A stretch of DNA of 64,000 bases from JAVJSF01 sp040219555 (GCA_040219555.1 JAVJSF010000018.1:1-64000), one strand, 5' to 3'; counted from the first letter of the stretch, positions 49,770-60,396 are shown. The notes: a model not told the origin generated them from the letters alone. Program-made: numbers and translations.

Positions 49770-52447
49770 GGTGCAACCGCCTCGGGGTCGATGTCGTAAC
49801 GGGTGATCGCGCCGGCGGCCACCGCCGGGTCGATGGTGCCCTCCAGGCCCAGGGCATGCAGGGCGCTCACCACCACATGGTGGCGGTCGACCTCGAAGAA
49901 GCGGCGCAGCGTGGGCCGGTCGTCGCTGCGGCCGAGACCGTCGGTCCCCAGCACGTGGTACGGCGCCGGGACGTGGGGACGGATCTGGTCGGCGAACGCG
50001 CGCATGTGGTCGGTGGCGGCCACCACCGGCCCCTCGCGCCCGCCCAGCACCCGCTCCACGTACGAGGCGCGGGCGTCCTCGGTGGGGTGCAGGCGATTCC
50101 AGCGCTCCACCTCCATGCCCTCGCGGCGCAGTTCGGTGAACGATGTGGCGCTCCACACGTCGGCGACCACCCCGAAGTCCTCGCGCAGCATCTCGGCGGC
50201 GACCATGACCTCGTGGAGGATCGCCCCAGATCCCAGCAACTGCACCCTCGGCCCGGTGCCCTCGCCCTCGGAGATGGGGTAGAGGCCGGCCAGGATGCCC
50301 TCCTCGTCGCCCTCGCGCAGCCCGGGCTGGTGGTGGTTCTCGTTGAGGAGGGTGATGTAGTAGTAGACGTCCTCCTGCTCGGCGTACATCCGCCGCAGGC
50401 CGTCCTGGATGATCACCGCGACCTCGTGGGCGAAGGCCGGGTCGTAGGAGACACAACGCGGCACCACCGAGCTGAGGACGTGGCTGTGGCCGTCCTCGTG
50501 CTGCAGACCCTCGCCGTTGAGGGTCGTGCGCCCCGATGTGCCCCCCAGCAGGAAGCCGCGCGTACGGTTGTCGGCGGCCGCCCACATCAGGTCGCCCACC
50601 CGCTGGAAGCCGAACATCGAGTAGAAGATGAAGAAGGGGATCATCTGGATGCCGTGGTTGGCATACGAGGTGCCGGCGGCGATGAACGACGACAGCGCGC
50701 CGGCCTCGCTGATGCCCTCCTGCAGCACCTGACCCTTCTCGTCCTCGCGGTAGAACATCAGCTGCCCGGAGTCCTCGGGCGTGTAGAGCTGCCCCACCTG
50801 GCTGAAGATGCCCAGCTGGCGGAAGAGGCCCTCCATGCCGAAGGTGCGCGACTCATCGGCCACGATCGGGACCACGCGCTCGCCGATGCCCTTGGTGCGC
50901 AGCAGGCTCGAGAGCACCCGTACGAAGGCCATCGTGGTCGACACCTCGCGCTCGCCCGTGGGCTCGAGCTGGGAGCTGAACACCTCCAGGTCGGGCACCT
51001 CCAGGGGCTCCGCCTCGGCGCGCCGCGCGGGGAGCGAGCCACCGAGCGCCTCCCGCCGCTCGCGCAGGTAGACCATCTCGGGCGCGTCGTCGGGCGGCCG
51101 GTAGAACTCGGCGGCCTCGGCCTGCTCGTCGCTCAGCGGTACACCGAAGCGGTCGCGGAAGCGCCGCAGGGTGGCCGGCTCCATCTTCTTCTGCTGGTGG
51201 GCGCTCATCTGGCCCTCGCCGGTGCCGGCCCCCATCCCGTAGCCCTTGACGGTCTTGGCCAGGATCACGGTGGGCCGTCCCGTGGCGTTCGTGGCCGCCC
51301 GGTACGCGGCGTAGACCTTGTGCGGGTCGTGCCCGCCCCGGTTCAGCGACCAGATCTCCTCGTCGCTGAGGTGCTCCACCATGGCCCGCAGCTCGGGGCT
51401 CGATCCGAAGAAGTGCTCGCGGACATAGGCGCCGTCGCGCGACTTGTAGGTCTGGTACTTGCCGTCGATGACCTCCTCCATCCGCTGGCGGAGGATCCCG
51501 CGCTCGTCGGCGTCCAGGAGAGGGTCCCATCGCGCGCCCCAGACGACCTTGATGACGTTCCAGCCGGCGCCCTGGAAGCTCGTCTCGAGCTCCTGGATGA
51601 TCTTCGAGTTCCCGCGCACCGGGCCGTCCAGGCGCTGCAGGTTGCAGTTGATGACGAAGACCAGGTTGTCCAGATGCTCCCGGCCGGCCAGGGCGATGGC
51701 GCCCATGCTCTCCGGCTCGTCCATCTCGCCGTCGCCCATGAAGGCCCACACGTGGCGGTCCGCCGTGTCCACGAGATTCCGGCCGTGCAGGTACTTCATG
51801 AAGCGCGCCTGGTAGATGGCCATGATCGGCCCCAGGCCCATCGAGACGGTGGGGAACTGCCAGAAGTCCGGCATCAGCCAGGGGTGCGGGTACGAGGAGA
51901 GCCCGTCACGGTGGACCTCCCGGCGGAAGTTGGCGATCTGCTCCTCGTCCAGGCGCCCCTCGAGGAAGGCGCGGGCGTAGATCCCGGGCGACGAGTGGCC
52001 CTGGATGTACACCAGGTCGCCGCCGTGCTCCTCGGTGGGTGCGTGCCAGATGTGGTTGAAGCCCACCTCGTAGAGGGTGGCCGCCGAGGCATAGCTGGCC
52101 AGGTGGCCGCCGATCCCGGCCGACTCCTCGTTGGCGCGCACCACCATCGCCACGGCGTTCCACCGCATCAGGGCGCGTAGGCGCTGCTCCACGGCCTGGT
52201 CGCCGGGGATCGGCTCCTGGTCGCTGTGGTGGATGGTGTTCACATACGGGGAGCCGACGAGCCCGGGGATGGCGACGCCGCCGGTGCGCGCCGCCTCGAC
52301 GAGCCGCTCGAGGAGGTGCTGGGCGCGCTTGCGCCCGTCGTGGTGGATGACCGCCGCGAGGGCCTCGAGCCACTCCTCGGTCTCCTCCGGATCGATGTCG
52401 ACGCGCGCCACCGTGGCGCGTGCGCGCTCGAGATCGGCCTCGCTCAT
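49757..52447 (-). CDS. aceE: Pyruvate dehydrogenase E1, homodimeric type
   Basis: 896 residues, full length of the single-chain E1. Thiamine site GDGEMDEPESMGAIALAGREHLDNLVFVINCN, substrate-entry histidines (NTIHHSDQEPIPGD; GHSSPGIYARAF), RGGHDPHKVYAAY, and the second half VPIVADESRTFGMEGLFRQLGIFS and EGLQHEDGHSH. It decarboxylates pyruvate and acetylates the lipoyl arm of E2. First gene of the operon; an inverted repeat at 52516-52551 separates it from the small gene upstream. Confidence 0.96.
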   Translation of the reverse strand: MSEADLERARATVARVDIDPEETEEWLEALAAVIHHDGRKRAQHLLERLVEAARTGGVAIPGLVGSPYVNTIHHSDQEPIPGDQAVEQRLRALMRWNAVAMVVRANEESAGIGGHLASYASAATLYEVGFNHIWHAPTEEHGGDLVYIQGHSSPGIYARAFLEGRLDEEQIANFRREVHRDGLSSYPHPWLMPDFWQFPTVSMGLGPIMAIYQARFMKYLHGRNLVDTADRHVWAFMGDGEMDEPESMGAIALAGREHLDNLVFVINCNLQRLDGPVRGNSKIIQELETSFQGAGWNVIKVVWGARWDPLLDADERGILRQRMEEVIDGKYQTYKSRDGAYVREHFFGSSPELRAMVEHLSDEEIWSLNRGGHDPHKVYAAYRAATNATGRPTVILAKTVKGYGMGAGTGEGQMSAHQQKKMEPATLRRFRDRFGVPLSDEQAEAAEFYRPPDDAPEMVYLRERREALGGSLPARRAEAEPLEVPDLEVFSSQLEPTGEREVSTTMAFVRVLSSLLRTKGIGERVVPIVADESRTFGMEGLFRQLGIFSQVGQLYTPEDSGQLMFYREDEKGQVLQEGISEAGALSSFIAAGTSYANHGIQMIPFFIFYSMFGFQRVGDLMWAAADNRTRGFLLGGTSGRTTLNGEGLQHEDGHSHVLSSVVPRCVSYDPAFAHEVAVIIQDGLRRMYAEQEDVYYYITLLNENHHQPGLREGDEEGILAGLYPISEGEGTGPRVQLLGSGAILHEVMVAAEMLREDFGVVADVWSATSFTELRREGMEVERWNRLHPTEDARASYVERVLGGREGPVVAATDHMRAFADQIRPHVPAPYHVLGTDGLGRSDDRPTLRRFFEVDRHHVVVSALHALGLEGTIDPAVAAGAITRYDIDPEAVAPWLI

Positions 52448-52515
52448 GTCGGACCCCTTCCACTCGACGCCCGGAACAGCACCATGTCAGACCTCACCGC
52501 CCCGGGACCTCGGCC

Positions 52516-52551
52516 CCGGGTACAAAGCCGGGCGGGACCGCGTGTACCCGG
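52516..52551. promoter_or_regulatory. Inverted repeat between the L7/L12-like gene and aceE
   Basis: Perfect 9-bp arms CCGGGTACA (52516-52524) / TGTACCCGG (52543-52551), 18-base spacer. It begins two bases after the stop of the small gene, so it may end that transcript, or it may be an operator for the pyruvate dehydrogenase operon, whose start codon is 69 bases away. Confidence 0.45.
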
Positions 52552-52552
52552 A

Positions 52553-52795
52553 TCACTCGATCTGCTCGACGACCTGCTTGGCCTCGGCCAGTCCCAGCCC
52601 GGTCGCCTCGCGCAGCATCTTGATCGCCTGGATCTTGCGTCCGGCCAGCGCCAGACGCACCACCTCGGGCGGGAACTCGCCGCCCGGCACGGCGGCCACG
52701 GGCCGGGCGGCCTGCGCCCCCTCGCCCAGCAGTTCGTAGAGATGGTCCACCCGCGCCTCCAGCGTCGCGATGCGCCTCTGCAGGTCCTCCGACAT
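52553..52795 (-). CDS. Small protein with ribosomal L7/L12 C-terminal-like domain (80 aa)
   Basis: ATG 52795 with GGAGGA just upstream. Residues 1-25 form a coiled coil (LQRRIATLEARVDHLYELLG), then a Pro/Ala linker, and residues 42-80 match the C-terminal domain of L7/L12: VRLALAGRKIQAIKMLREAT then GLGLAEAKQVVEQIE. It lacks the real ribosome-binding stalk domain. Such stand-alone copies are known in actinobacteria, role unknown. Divergent from the AhpD-like gene. Confidence 0.78.
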   Translation of the reverse strand: MSEDLQRRIATLEARVDHLYELLGEGAQAARPVAAVPGGEFPPEVVRLALAGRKIQAIKMLREATGLGLAEAKQVVEQIE

Positions 52796-52873
52796 GGCTC
52801 CTCCGGTCGTCGACAGCCCGTCTGGAGTATCGCGCCAGCCGCCCTCGCGTTCGTATTCACAACTAAACAGGTG

Positions 52874-52879
52874 TATAGT
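52874..52879 (+). promoter_or_regulatory. -10 box TATAGT in an AT-rich promoter
   Basis: GTGTATAGTGGAATAAGATG is unusually AT-rich for this window. Start predicted near 52886, leader of about 28 bases with GAGGAG before ATG 52914. Probably a strong or regulated promoter. Confidence 0.6.
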
Positions 52880-52913
52880 GGAATAAGATGCACGATCGGA
52901 TGAGGAGATCACC

Positions 52914-53360
52914 ATGGGTCCCGGAACCGCAGTCACAGGCCTCGCAATCGCCCCTCACGTCCCCGAGCTGAAGCGAGGGCTGGCGGCGCTCACCCGCGCC
53001 GGCGCCGGTCTCGACGGGCGCCTGTCGGAGCTCGTGAAGACGCGGGTCTCGCAGATGAACGGCTGTGCCCACTGCGTCGACCTCCACGCGGCCGCGCTGC
53101 GCGCGGACGGCGAGGACCCCCGCCGCGTCGACGTCCTGCCGGCGTGGCGCTCGTCGCGGCTCTTCGACCCGCGCGAGCGGGCGGCGCTGGCACTTGCCGA
53201 GGCGCTGACGGGTCTCGCCTCGAGCGCACCTGCGGCGGCGGTCTATGAGGAGGCGGTCACCGAGCTGGGGGAGGAGGCCGCCGCGCTGGTGGCCGCCACG
53301 ACCATCGGGATCAACGCCTGGAACCGGTTCATGGTCGCCTCCGGCGCGCAGGAGGACTGA
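52914..53360 (+). CDS. AhpD-like carboxymuconolactone decarboxylase family protein
   Basis: 148 residues. KTRVSQMNGCAHCVDLHAAAL holds the CxxC redox pair and downstream His of AhpD-type proteins; the rest is the all-helical trimer fold (REEAALALAEALT-like region, TTIGINAWNRFMVAS). Members reduce peroxides or alkyl hydroperoxides with thiols. Overlaps the convergent DoxX gene by 32 bases. Confidence 0.88.
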   Translation: MGPGTAVTGLAIAPHVPELKRGLAALTRAGAGLDGRLSELVKTRVSQMNGCAHCVDLHAAALRADGEDPRRVDVLPAWRSSRLFDPRERAALALAEALTGLASSAPAAAVYEEAVTELGEEAAALVAATTIGINAWNRFMVASGAQED

Positions 53361-53790
53361 CCGCGGCCGTCCGTCTCGCGGTCCCCGGCGCCGCGCGCAG
53401 GCGCCCGCCGCCGGCGGCCACTATGACCCCCAGCCCGGCCATCAGCATCACCGGGAGCCACACGGCGCGCCCCCCGTCAAGTGGCCCGGCCGAGATGAGC
53501 GCCACGGTCATGAGCCCGCCGAGGCCAAGCGCGCTCGCCCGGGGCGCCAGGTTGGCCAGCAGGGCGGCGCCTCCCAGCAGCTCCGCCGTCCCGGCCACGA
53601 CGACCGCTGCCCCGGGCGCCAGGCCGAAGCCCCAGCGCTCGAAGCGCTCGATGTAGGAGCCGTGGTCGACGAACTTGCCGGCGCCCGCCTGGATGAAGAC
53701 CGCCGCCAGCGCGATGCGCAGGACCGCGGTCGCCCGGACGGGGCGGCCGGTGTCGTGCAGCAGCAGATCGGTCAGCGACGGCGGGGGCAT
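53329..53790 (-). CDS. DoxX-family membrane protein
   Basis: 153 residues with four membrane helices. The first helix, LRIALAAVFIQAGAGKFVDHGSYIERFE, with its Gly-Lys-Phe turn, is the DoxX/SURF4 pattern; GTAELLGGAALLANL is the second conserved stretch. In mycobacteria DoxX joins a redox complex with SodA and a thiosulfate sulfurtransferase; here it is convergent with a CxxC AhpD-like protein, which fits a redox setting. The tail is Arg/Pro-rich. Confidence 0.84.
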   Translation of the reverse strand: MPPPSLTDLLLHDTGRPVRATAVLRIALAAVFIQAGAGKFVDHGSYIERFERWGFGLAPGAAVVVAGTAELLGGAALLANLAPRASALGLGGLMTVALISAGPLDGGRAVWLPVMLMAGLGVIVAAGGGRLRAAPGTARRTAAVSPPARRRRP

Positions 53791-53843
53791 GGAGACCCCG
53801 ACACCTTACGGTGTCCTGGGGCCTGACCCGGGGCCGGGCCGGG

Positions 53844-54941
53844 TCAGGCCGTGCCGATCACGACCTCTCGTGAGGTGGCTCGCGGCGTGAGCACGTCCAT
53901 CAGGGACGTGGCCTCCTGGCGCACCAGGGCGCTGTCGGCCTTGGTGATCCTGCCCAGCGGGCGGACCCGCACCTGGACGGCGCGCCCCTCGCGGGCGAGC
54001 GTCCACGTGCCGGCGATCAGCCCGTCCACCAGCACCGTGCCGGGGATCGGGCCCTCCCCGGACCAGAGCACCGGCGCCGTGTTCCCCTTGTGGAAGCGCC
54101 CGCGGTCGGCGTGGGCCCGCAGCAGGTTGTCGTGCTCGTACAACAGGCGCACCGGCGCGTCCACATCCGCGTCGGGCCGCGGGGCGTCGGGCAGGTCGAA
54201 CACCTCGCGCCCGTCCTCGGTCGTGAACACGGCCAGGTCGTGCCGCAGGCGGGCGAACACGTCGTCGAGCCGGCTCAGCCCGCTCCAGGCCTGGGCGTCG
54301 GCAACCGTGGCCGGCCCGAAGGCCCCCAGGTAGCGCATCACCAGCGTCTCCATGGGCATCACCGGCCCCTGAGGCTTGGCGAGCCAGTGCTCGATGGTCG
54401 TGTACGCCGCCGGCCCGCTGCGGCCCCACACGCCGCGCGGGGGCACCTGCACCAGGCCCAGATGTGCGCGCGCGGCCTGTGCCAGCGCGGTGGGGTCGGA
54501 ATGGGGCCAGCGCGAGAGGAGGCGGTGACCGAGCGCGGCGGCCGTGAGCGGCTCGGCCTCGAGGACCGCGCGGGCCGCGCTGGCGACGGCGCCCAGGTCG
54601 ATGCCGCGGAGGTGGCCGGCGTGGTGGGTGAGGCTTCGGGCGATCGCCGGCGCCACCAGCGGCCGGATCCACAGCGCATCGGTGGCGCTCATCAGGTGGA
54701 TCGTGGAGCGCATGAGCGCGATGCGGACCCCGCGCCGATCCGTGATCAGCTCTCCGACCTCGACGGGGTCGAAGGGGTCGAGGCGGCTCCAGAGGCCGAT
54801 GTACCAGGTGTGAGGGGTCTGGGCCTGCAGGCCGGCGAGGCGCTCGACGGCGAGGAGCGGGTCCATCGCCTCGCGCTCCAGCAGCATCTGCCTCGCGAGC
54901 GTCGCCCGGTTGAGGGCGCGACGCGTGAGGACGGTGGTCAG
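53844..54941 (-). CDS. Winged-helix DNA-binding protein of the HTH_42 / YcaQ (AlkZ-related) family, apparent CTG start
   Basis: 365 residues if translation starts at CTG 54941. The first ATG (54887) would drop the conserved family start LTRRALNRATLARQMLLER, which lies directly upstream in the same frame; no ATG, GTG or TTG exists between it and an in-frame stop, and GGGAG sits 6 bases before the CTG. Later landmarks: GLQAQTPHTWYIGLWSRL, MRSTIHLMSATDALW, MRYLGAFGPATVADAQAWSGL. Relatives of E. coli YcaQ repair DNA crosslinks; most actinobacterial members are untested. Confidence 0.82.
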   Translation of the reverse strand: MTTVLTRRALNRATLARQMLLEREAMDPLLAVERLAGLQAQTPHTWYIGLWSRLDPFDPVEVGELITDRRGVRIALMRSTIHLMSATDALWIRPLVAPAIARSLTHHAGHLRGIDLGAVASAARAVLEAEPLTAAALGHRLLSRWPHSDPTALAQAARAHLGLVQVPPRGVWGRSGPAAYTTIEHWLAKPQGPVMPMETLVMRYLGAFGPATVADAQAWSGLSRLDDVFARLRHDLAVFTTEDGREVFDLPDAPRPDADVDAPVRLLYEHDNLLRAHADRGRFHKGNTAPVLWSGEGPIPGTVLVDGLIAGTWTLAREGRAVQVRVRPLGRITKADSALVRQEATSLMDVLTPRATSREVVIGTA

Positions 54942-55029
54942 GAGGGTCTCCCGGCTTCGAGTGCGGACGCCCCACGATATTCATCGCCGGTCCGGCCGGT
55001 CCTGCCGCGCCCCGCGTGACCCCGGCCGA

Positions 55030-57063
<2,034 letters not shown>

Positions 57064-57083
57064 CGGGTCCCCTTTGTCGATTG

Positions 57084-57119
57084 GTACATGGGGGGAGTAT
57101 ATACACAGGGGGGGTATAT
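57084..57119. promoter_or_regulatory. Two overlapping CsoR-like operators upstream of copB
   Basis: Site 1: GTACAT (57084-57089), GGGGGG, then ATATAC (57099-57104). Site 2: ATATAC (57099-57104), seven G, then GTATAT (57114-57119), perfect arms. The layout, inverted AT arms around a G tract, is that of CsoR/RcnR-family operators. On the minus strand TATACT, the probable copB -10 box, lies inside site 1. Confidence 0.6.
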
Positions 57120-57167
57120 GGAAACCGCCTCGGGCGATCCGGAGGGGCGGTGGGGGATACTCGGTGG

Positions 57168-57560
57168 ATGGCTGATCGCAATGTCCTCGGAGGCGAACTC
57201 GAAACGTGCGGGATGGATCCGCTGACGGGCTTCCATCGGGACGGGTGCTGCGCCACCGGCCCGGAGGACCTGGGGAGTCACACCATCTGCGGTGTGGTGA
57301 CCGAGGAGTTCCTGGCCCACCAGGCGCGCATCGGCAACGACCTCACCACGCCGATGCCGATGTACCGCTTCCCGGGCCTCGCGCCGGGCGACCGCTGGTG
57401 CGTCACGGCGCTGAACTGGCTGCGGGCCCACCGGGACGGTGCCGCGTGCTTCGTGGTGCTGGCATCCACGCACGAGCGCGCCCTGGACATCGTGCCCATG
57501 GACGCGCTGCGCGAGTGCGCCGTCGATGTCCCTCCCGATCCGGGATCCCTCTGCGACTGA
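57168..57560 (+). CDS. DUF2237 family protein
   Basis: 130 residues from ATG 57168 (frame open 29 codons further upstream, through the operator, which is unlikely to be coding). The family pattern is clear: NVLGGELETCGMDPLTGFHR, GCCATGPEDLGSHTICGVVT, FLAHQARIGNDLTTPMPMY, PGLAPGDRWCVTALNW. Seven conserved Cys make metal binding or redox use plausible, but the family has no known function. Divergent from copB across the CsoR-like sites, so it may respond to copper too. Confidence 0.85.
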   Translation: MADRNVLGGELETCGMDPLTGFHRDGCCATGPEDLGSHTICGVVTEEFLAHQARIGNDLTTPMPMYRFPGLAPGDRWCVTALNWLRAHRDGAACFVVLASTHERALDIVPMDALRECAVDVPPDPGSLCD

Positions 57561-57587
57561 GGATTGCGCGCGGTCGCGTGGTGGTGA

Positions 57588-57716
57588 ATGGGGGGCACGG
57601 CCTCGCGCTCGCAGGGGTGCCTGTACCTGTTCGGCGGTCTGGCCCTGCTGGCCCCCGGGCTCGCGGCCGGGGTGCGCTGGCAGCGCGGGTCGCTGAGGCG
57701 TGCGCGGGACTTCTGA
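57588..57716 (+). CDS. Possible small membrane protein (42 aa)
   Basis: ATG 57588 to TGA 57714-57716. One hydrophobic stretch CLYLFGGLALLAPGLAAGVRW followed by a basic tail. No clear ribosome site; 27 bases after the DUF2237 stop. GC-rich third positions support it weakly. Confidence 0.35.
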   Translation: MGGTASRSQGCLYLFGGLALLAPGLAAGVRWQRGSLRRARDF

Positions 57717-57748
57717 GCCGGGCGCGCCGATCGGACCGGCCGGGAACC

Positions 57749-57778
57749 ACGAGGGCCCCGCCGGAGCGGGGCCCTCGT
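57749..57778. terminator. Strong bidirectional terminator
   Basis: Perfect 13-bp stem ACGAGGGCCCCGC / GCGGGGCCCTCGT, 4-base loop CGGA. It ends the plus-strand genes and, 6 bases beyond the tRNA 3' end, the minus-strand tRNA transcript. Confidence 0.8.
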
Positions 57779-57784
57779 CCACAG

Positions 57785-57868
<84 letters not shown>

Positions 57869-57879
57869 GCGGGGCCGGG

Positions 57880-57885
57880 AGTATA
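57880..57885 (-). promoter_or_regulatory. -10 box TATACT of the tRNA-Leu gene
   Basis: TATACT on the minus strand puts the start near 57873, about 5 bases before the mature tRNA end. Confidence 0.55.
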
Positions 57886-57943
57886 CCCGCGGGCGACGGC
57901 GTTGGAAGACCCTTGCGCACTGGCTCCTGCAGGGTTGCCGTGG

Positions 57944-57965
57944 TACCGTCGCGGAACACCTGTTC
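57944..57965 (+). promoter_or_regulatory. lexA promoter with SOS box
   Basis: -10 box TACCGT (57944-57949) and the perfect LexA operator GAAC-ACCT-GTTC (57954-57965) over the predicted start site. This is the Gram-positive/actinobacterial SOS box and implies autorepression. Confidence 0.82.
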
Positions 57966-57983
57966 GCACCCCGGGAGAGCATC

Positions 57984-58625
57984 GTGGACGACCTCACCGA
58001 GCGCCAGGCGGCGATCCTCGCGTTCATCGCCGATCACTGCCGCCGAAGCGGTTACCCGCCGACGGTCCGTGAGATCGGCCTCGCGGTGGGGCTCGCATCC
58101 CCCTCGACGGTCCACGCGCACCTGGCCAAGCTCGAGTCCGGCGGCCACATCAGGCGGGACCCCTCGAAGCCGCGCGCGATGTACGTCTGCACGGTCCACG
58201 ACGCCGCCGCCTCAGCCATCGACGAGGCGGCCGCCGTGCCCGTCTCGCAGCACCGCGACGTCGCCGACGCGGAGCGCCTGCCCCTGCTCGGGCAGGTCGC
58301 GGCCGGCATGCCGCGCCTCGCGGAGGAGCACGTCGAGGATCGCGTCGTCAGCCCCTTTCCCGGGGACTTCATGCTGACGGTGGTCGGCGACTCGATGGTC
58401 GATGCCGGCATCTTCGACGGCGACCTCGTGGTGGTGCGTCAGGCGCCCACCGCCCGCGACGGCCAGATCGTGGTCGCACGCATCGACGACGAGGCGACGG
58501 TGAAGACCCTGCGCCGCCGCGACGGCCGCGTGTGGCTGCATCCCGAGAACGCCGCCTACCCGGACATCGAGGACGAGGACATCGCCATCGTCGGTGTGGT
58601 GGTCGGCGTCCTGCGCCGGCTCTGA
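57984..58625 (+). CDS. lexA: LexA repressor
   Basis: 213 residues. N-terminal winged helix LTERQAAILAFIADH, GYPPTVREIGLAVGLASPSTVHAHL. Self-cleavage site Ala107-Gly108 (VAAGMP), Ser137 (GDSM) and Lys174 (ATVKTL) form the catalytic dyad. It represses SOS genes until RecA filaments trigger cleavage. GTG 57984 with GGGAGA upstream; the SOS box sits 19 bases before it. Confidence 0.96.
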   Translation: MDDLTERQAAILAFIADHCRRSGYPPTVREIGLAVGLASPSTVHAHLAKLESGGHIRRDPSKPRAMYVCTVHDAAASAIDEAAAVPVSQHRDVADAERLPLLGQVAAGMPRLAEEHVEDRVVSPFPGDFMLTVVGDSMVDAGIFDGDLVVVRQAPTARDGQIVVARIDDEATVKTLRRRDGRVWLHPENAAYPDIEDEDIAIVGVVVGVLRRL

Positions 58626-58666
58626 GACGCCCGGCCGCAGGGCGGTCTCCTGCCCCTGCGGCGGCC

Positions 58667-59920
58667 GTGCTGCACCCGCCGTGGCGCGGGCGGCCGCTGC
58701 GCCTGGAGGGCGGCCCGGCCGAGGCGTCGCTGTTCTCCGAGATCGCGCGCCATCGCGGCCGCTACGGCGGCGGGGTGCTGCGCCTGCTGGCGCGAGTGCT
58801 GCCCCCGGACGGGGTGCTGGTGGACGGCGGGGCACACATCGGGCTGATCGCGGTCGCCGCCGCATCGCGCGTCCCGGCCGGCCACGTCCACGCCATCGAG
58901 CCGGTGTCGGCCTCGGCGGACCTGCTCGAGCGCAACGCCCGCGCGGCGGGGCTGTCCAACCTGACCGTCCACCGCCTGGCCCTGGGGGGGGCGAGCGGCT
59001 CGGGCGTCATGACGGTGGAGGACGCCTTCTCGGCCGGTGCCGCGCTCGCGGCGCCGGCGGCCATGGCGGGCGCCGGCGCGCCGTCCGAGGTCGCGGTGCG
59101 GACGCTGGACGACTGGGCCGAGGCGGTGGGGCTCGACCGGCTCGATGTCCTCAAGCTGGACATCGAGGGCCACGAGGTGGCCGCGCTGCGTGCGGGTGGC
59201 CGTACGCTGCGCCGCCTGCGGCCGGCGATCCTCGCCGAGTGCAACCCCCCGGCCCTGCTGCGCGCGGGCGCCGACGGGGCCGGCGAGCTGTTCGAGGCCC
59301 TCGCCGAGGTGGCGCCGGCGGTGCACTGGCTCGGGCGCGGCGGGCACCTGAGAGCGGTCCGGACGGCGGACCAGGCCGTCGCCCTGGCGCGGGCCGAGGG
59401 CATCGGCGACCTGCTGGCCACGCCCCTACCGGCCGGCCGGCCGCGGGGACCCCGAGCCCTCGCCGGCGCCGCGGCGCAGCGGACGGCCGCCGCGGCGAGC
59501 GCGGTCCGCGGCCGGCGCGGCGTGCGCTACGTGGTCGAGCCGGTCGTCTCGCTCACCTCGGTGGACCCGCCGCCCGCCGCCATGGGCACGGGCCAGGAGT
59601 GCGTCTGGGTGGTCAGCCTGGGCAATCGCGGCGCCGAGGACATGTCCGGTGCACGGACCCGCCATCCGCTGGCCGTGGGCGCCCGTTGGCGGCGCACCGA
59701 CGGCGGGCTGGAGGAGTGCCCGCGCACGCCGTTGCCCTCGGTCATCCGCCCCGGCTCGGACATGGTCCTGCGGATCCCTGTGGTCGCTCCGTCGACGCCC
59801 GGCCGCCACGTGCTCACCGTGGCCGCGGTGCAGGAGCACTACGCGTGGCTGGACGCCCACGGCCCGCGCGCCGAGTTGGCGATGGTCGTGGAGGTCCGGC
59901 CGGGCGCGGTCTCGGCCTGA
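58667..59920 (+). CDS. FkbM-family methyltransferase with C-terminal beta domain
   Basis: 417 residues from GTG 58667. Residues 20-220 are a Rossmann methyltransferase: VLVDGGAHIGLIAVAAA (SAM loop), HAIEPVSASADLLERNA, DVLKLDIEGHEVAALR, LAECNPPAL, all FkbM marks. After a linker, residues 300-415 add a beta-sandwich-like domain (YVVEPVVSLTSVDPPPA; VVSLGNRGAEDMSG; GSDMVLRIPVVAPSTPGRHVLTV), like Ig or NEW3 folds that bind sugars. It may O-methylate a glycan or lipid-linked sugar. The downstream domain is not usual for the family. Confidence 0.82.
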   Translation: MLHPPWRGRPLRLEGGPAEASLFSEIARHRGRYGGGVLRLLARVLPPDGVLVDGGAHIGLIAVAAASRVPAGHVHAIEPVSASADLLERNARAAGLSNLTVHRLALGGASGSGVMTVEDAFSAGAALAAPAAMAGAGAPSEVAVRTLDDWAEAVGLDRLDVLKLDIEGHEVAALRAGGRTLRRLRPAILAECNPPALLRAGADGAGELFEALAEVAPAVHWLGRGGHLRAVRTADQAVALARAEGIGDLLATPLPAGRPRGPRALAGAAAQRTAAAASAVRGRRGVRYVVEPVVSLTSVDPPPAAMGTGQECVWVVSLGNRGAEDMSGARTRHPLAVGARWRRTDGGLEECPRTPLPSVIRPGSDMVLRIPVVAPSTPGRHVLTVAAVQEHYAWLDAHGPRAELAMVVEVRPGAVSA

Positions 59921-59947
59921 TCCGCATCACGTCGGTCGCGGGCGCGG

Positions 59948-59953
59948 TACCAT
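59948..59953 (+). promoter_or_regulatory. -10 box TACCAT of rnpB
   Basis: TACCAT ends 7 bases before G59960, the first base of the P1 helix, and gives a reference for where transcription starts relative to TANNNT here. Confidence 0.6.
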
Positions 59954-59959
59954 CGGCGG

Positions 59960-60294
<335 letters not shown>

Positions 60295-60298
60295 TAAA

Positions 60299-60326
60299 GG
60301 AAGAGCCCCGGCGACGGGGCTCTTCC
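60299..60326 (+). terminator. Terminator of rnpB
   Basis: Perfect 12-bp stem GGAAGAGCCCCG / CGGGGCTCTTCC, loop GCGA, 4 bases after the end of the RNase P RNA. Confidence 0.85.
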
Positions 60327-60396
60327 CATTCGCGGGTCCGGCTCGGCGCGACGAAGAAGCGACCGGTGGTGCCCACCCGCTCGCCGGCGCGGATCG

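Noticed and set aside
57081..57167. A longer start for the DUF2237 protein at 57081.
   Set aside because: The added 29 residues would be coded by the CsoR-like operator and look like no protein; the family begins at the chosen ATG.
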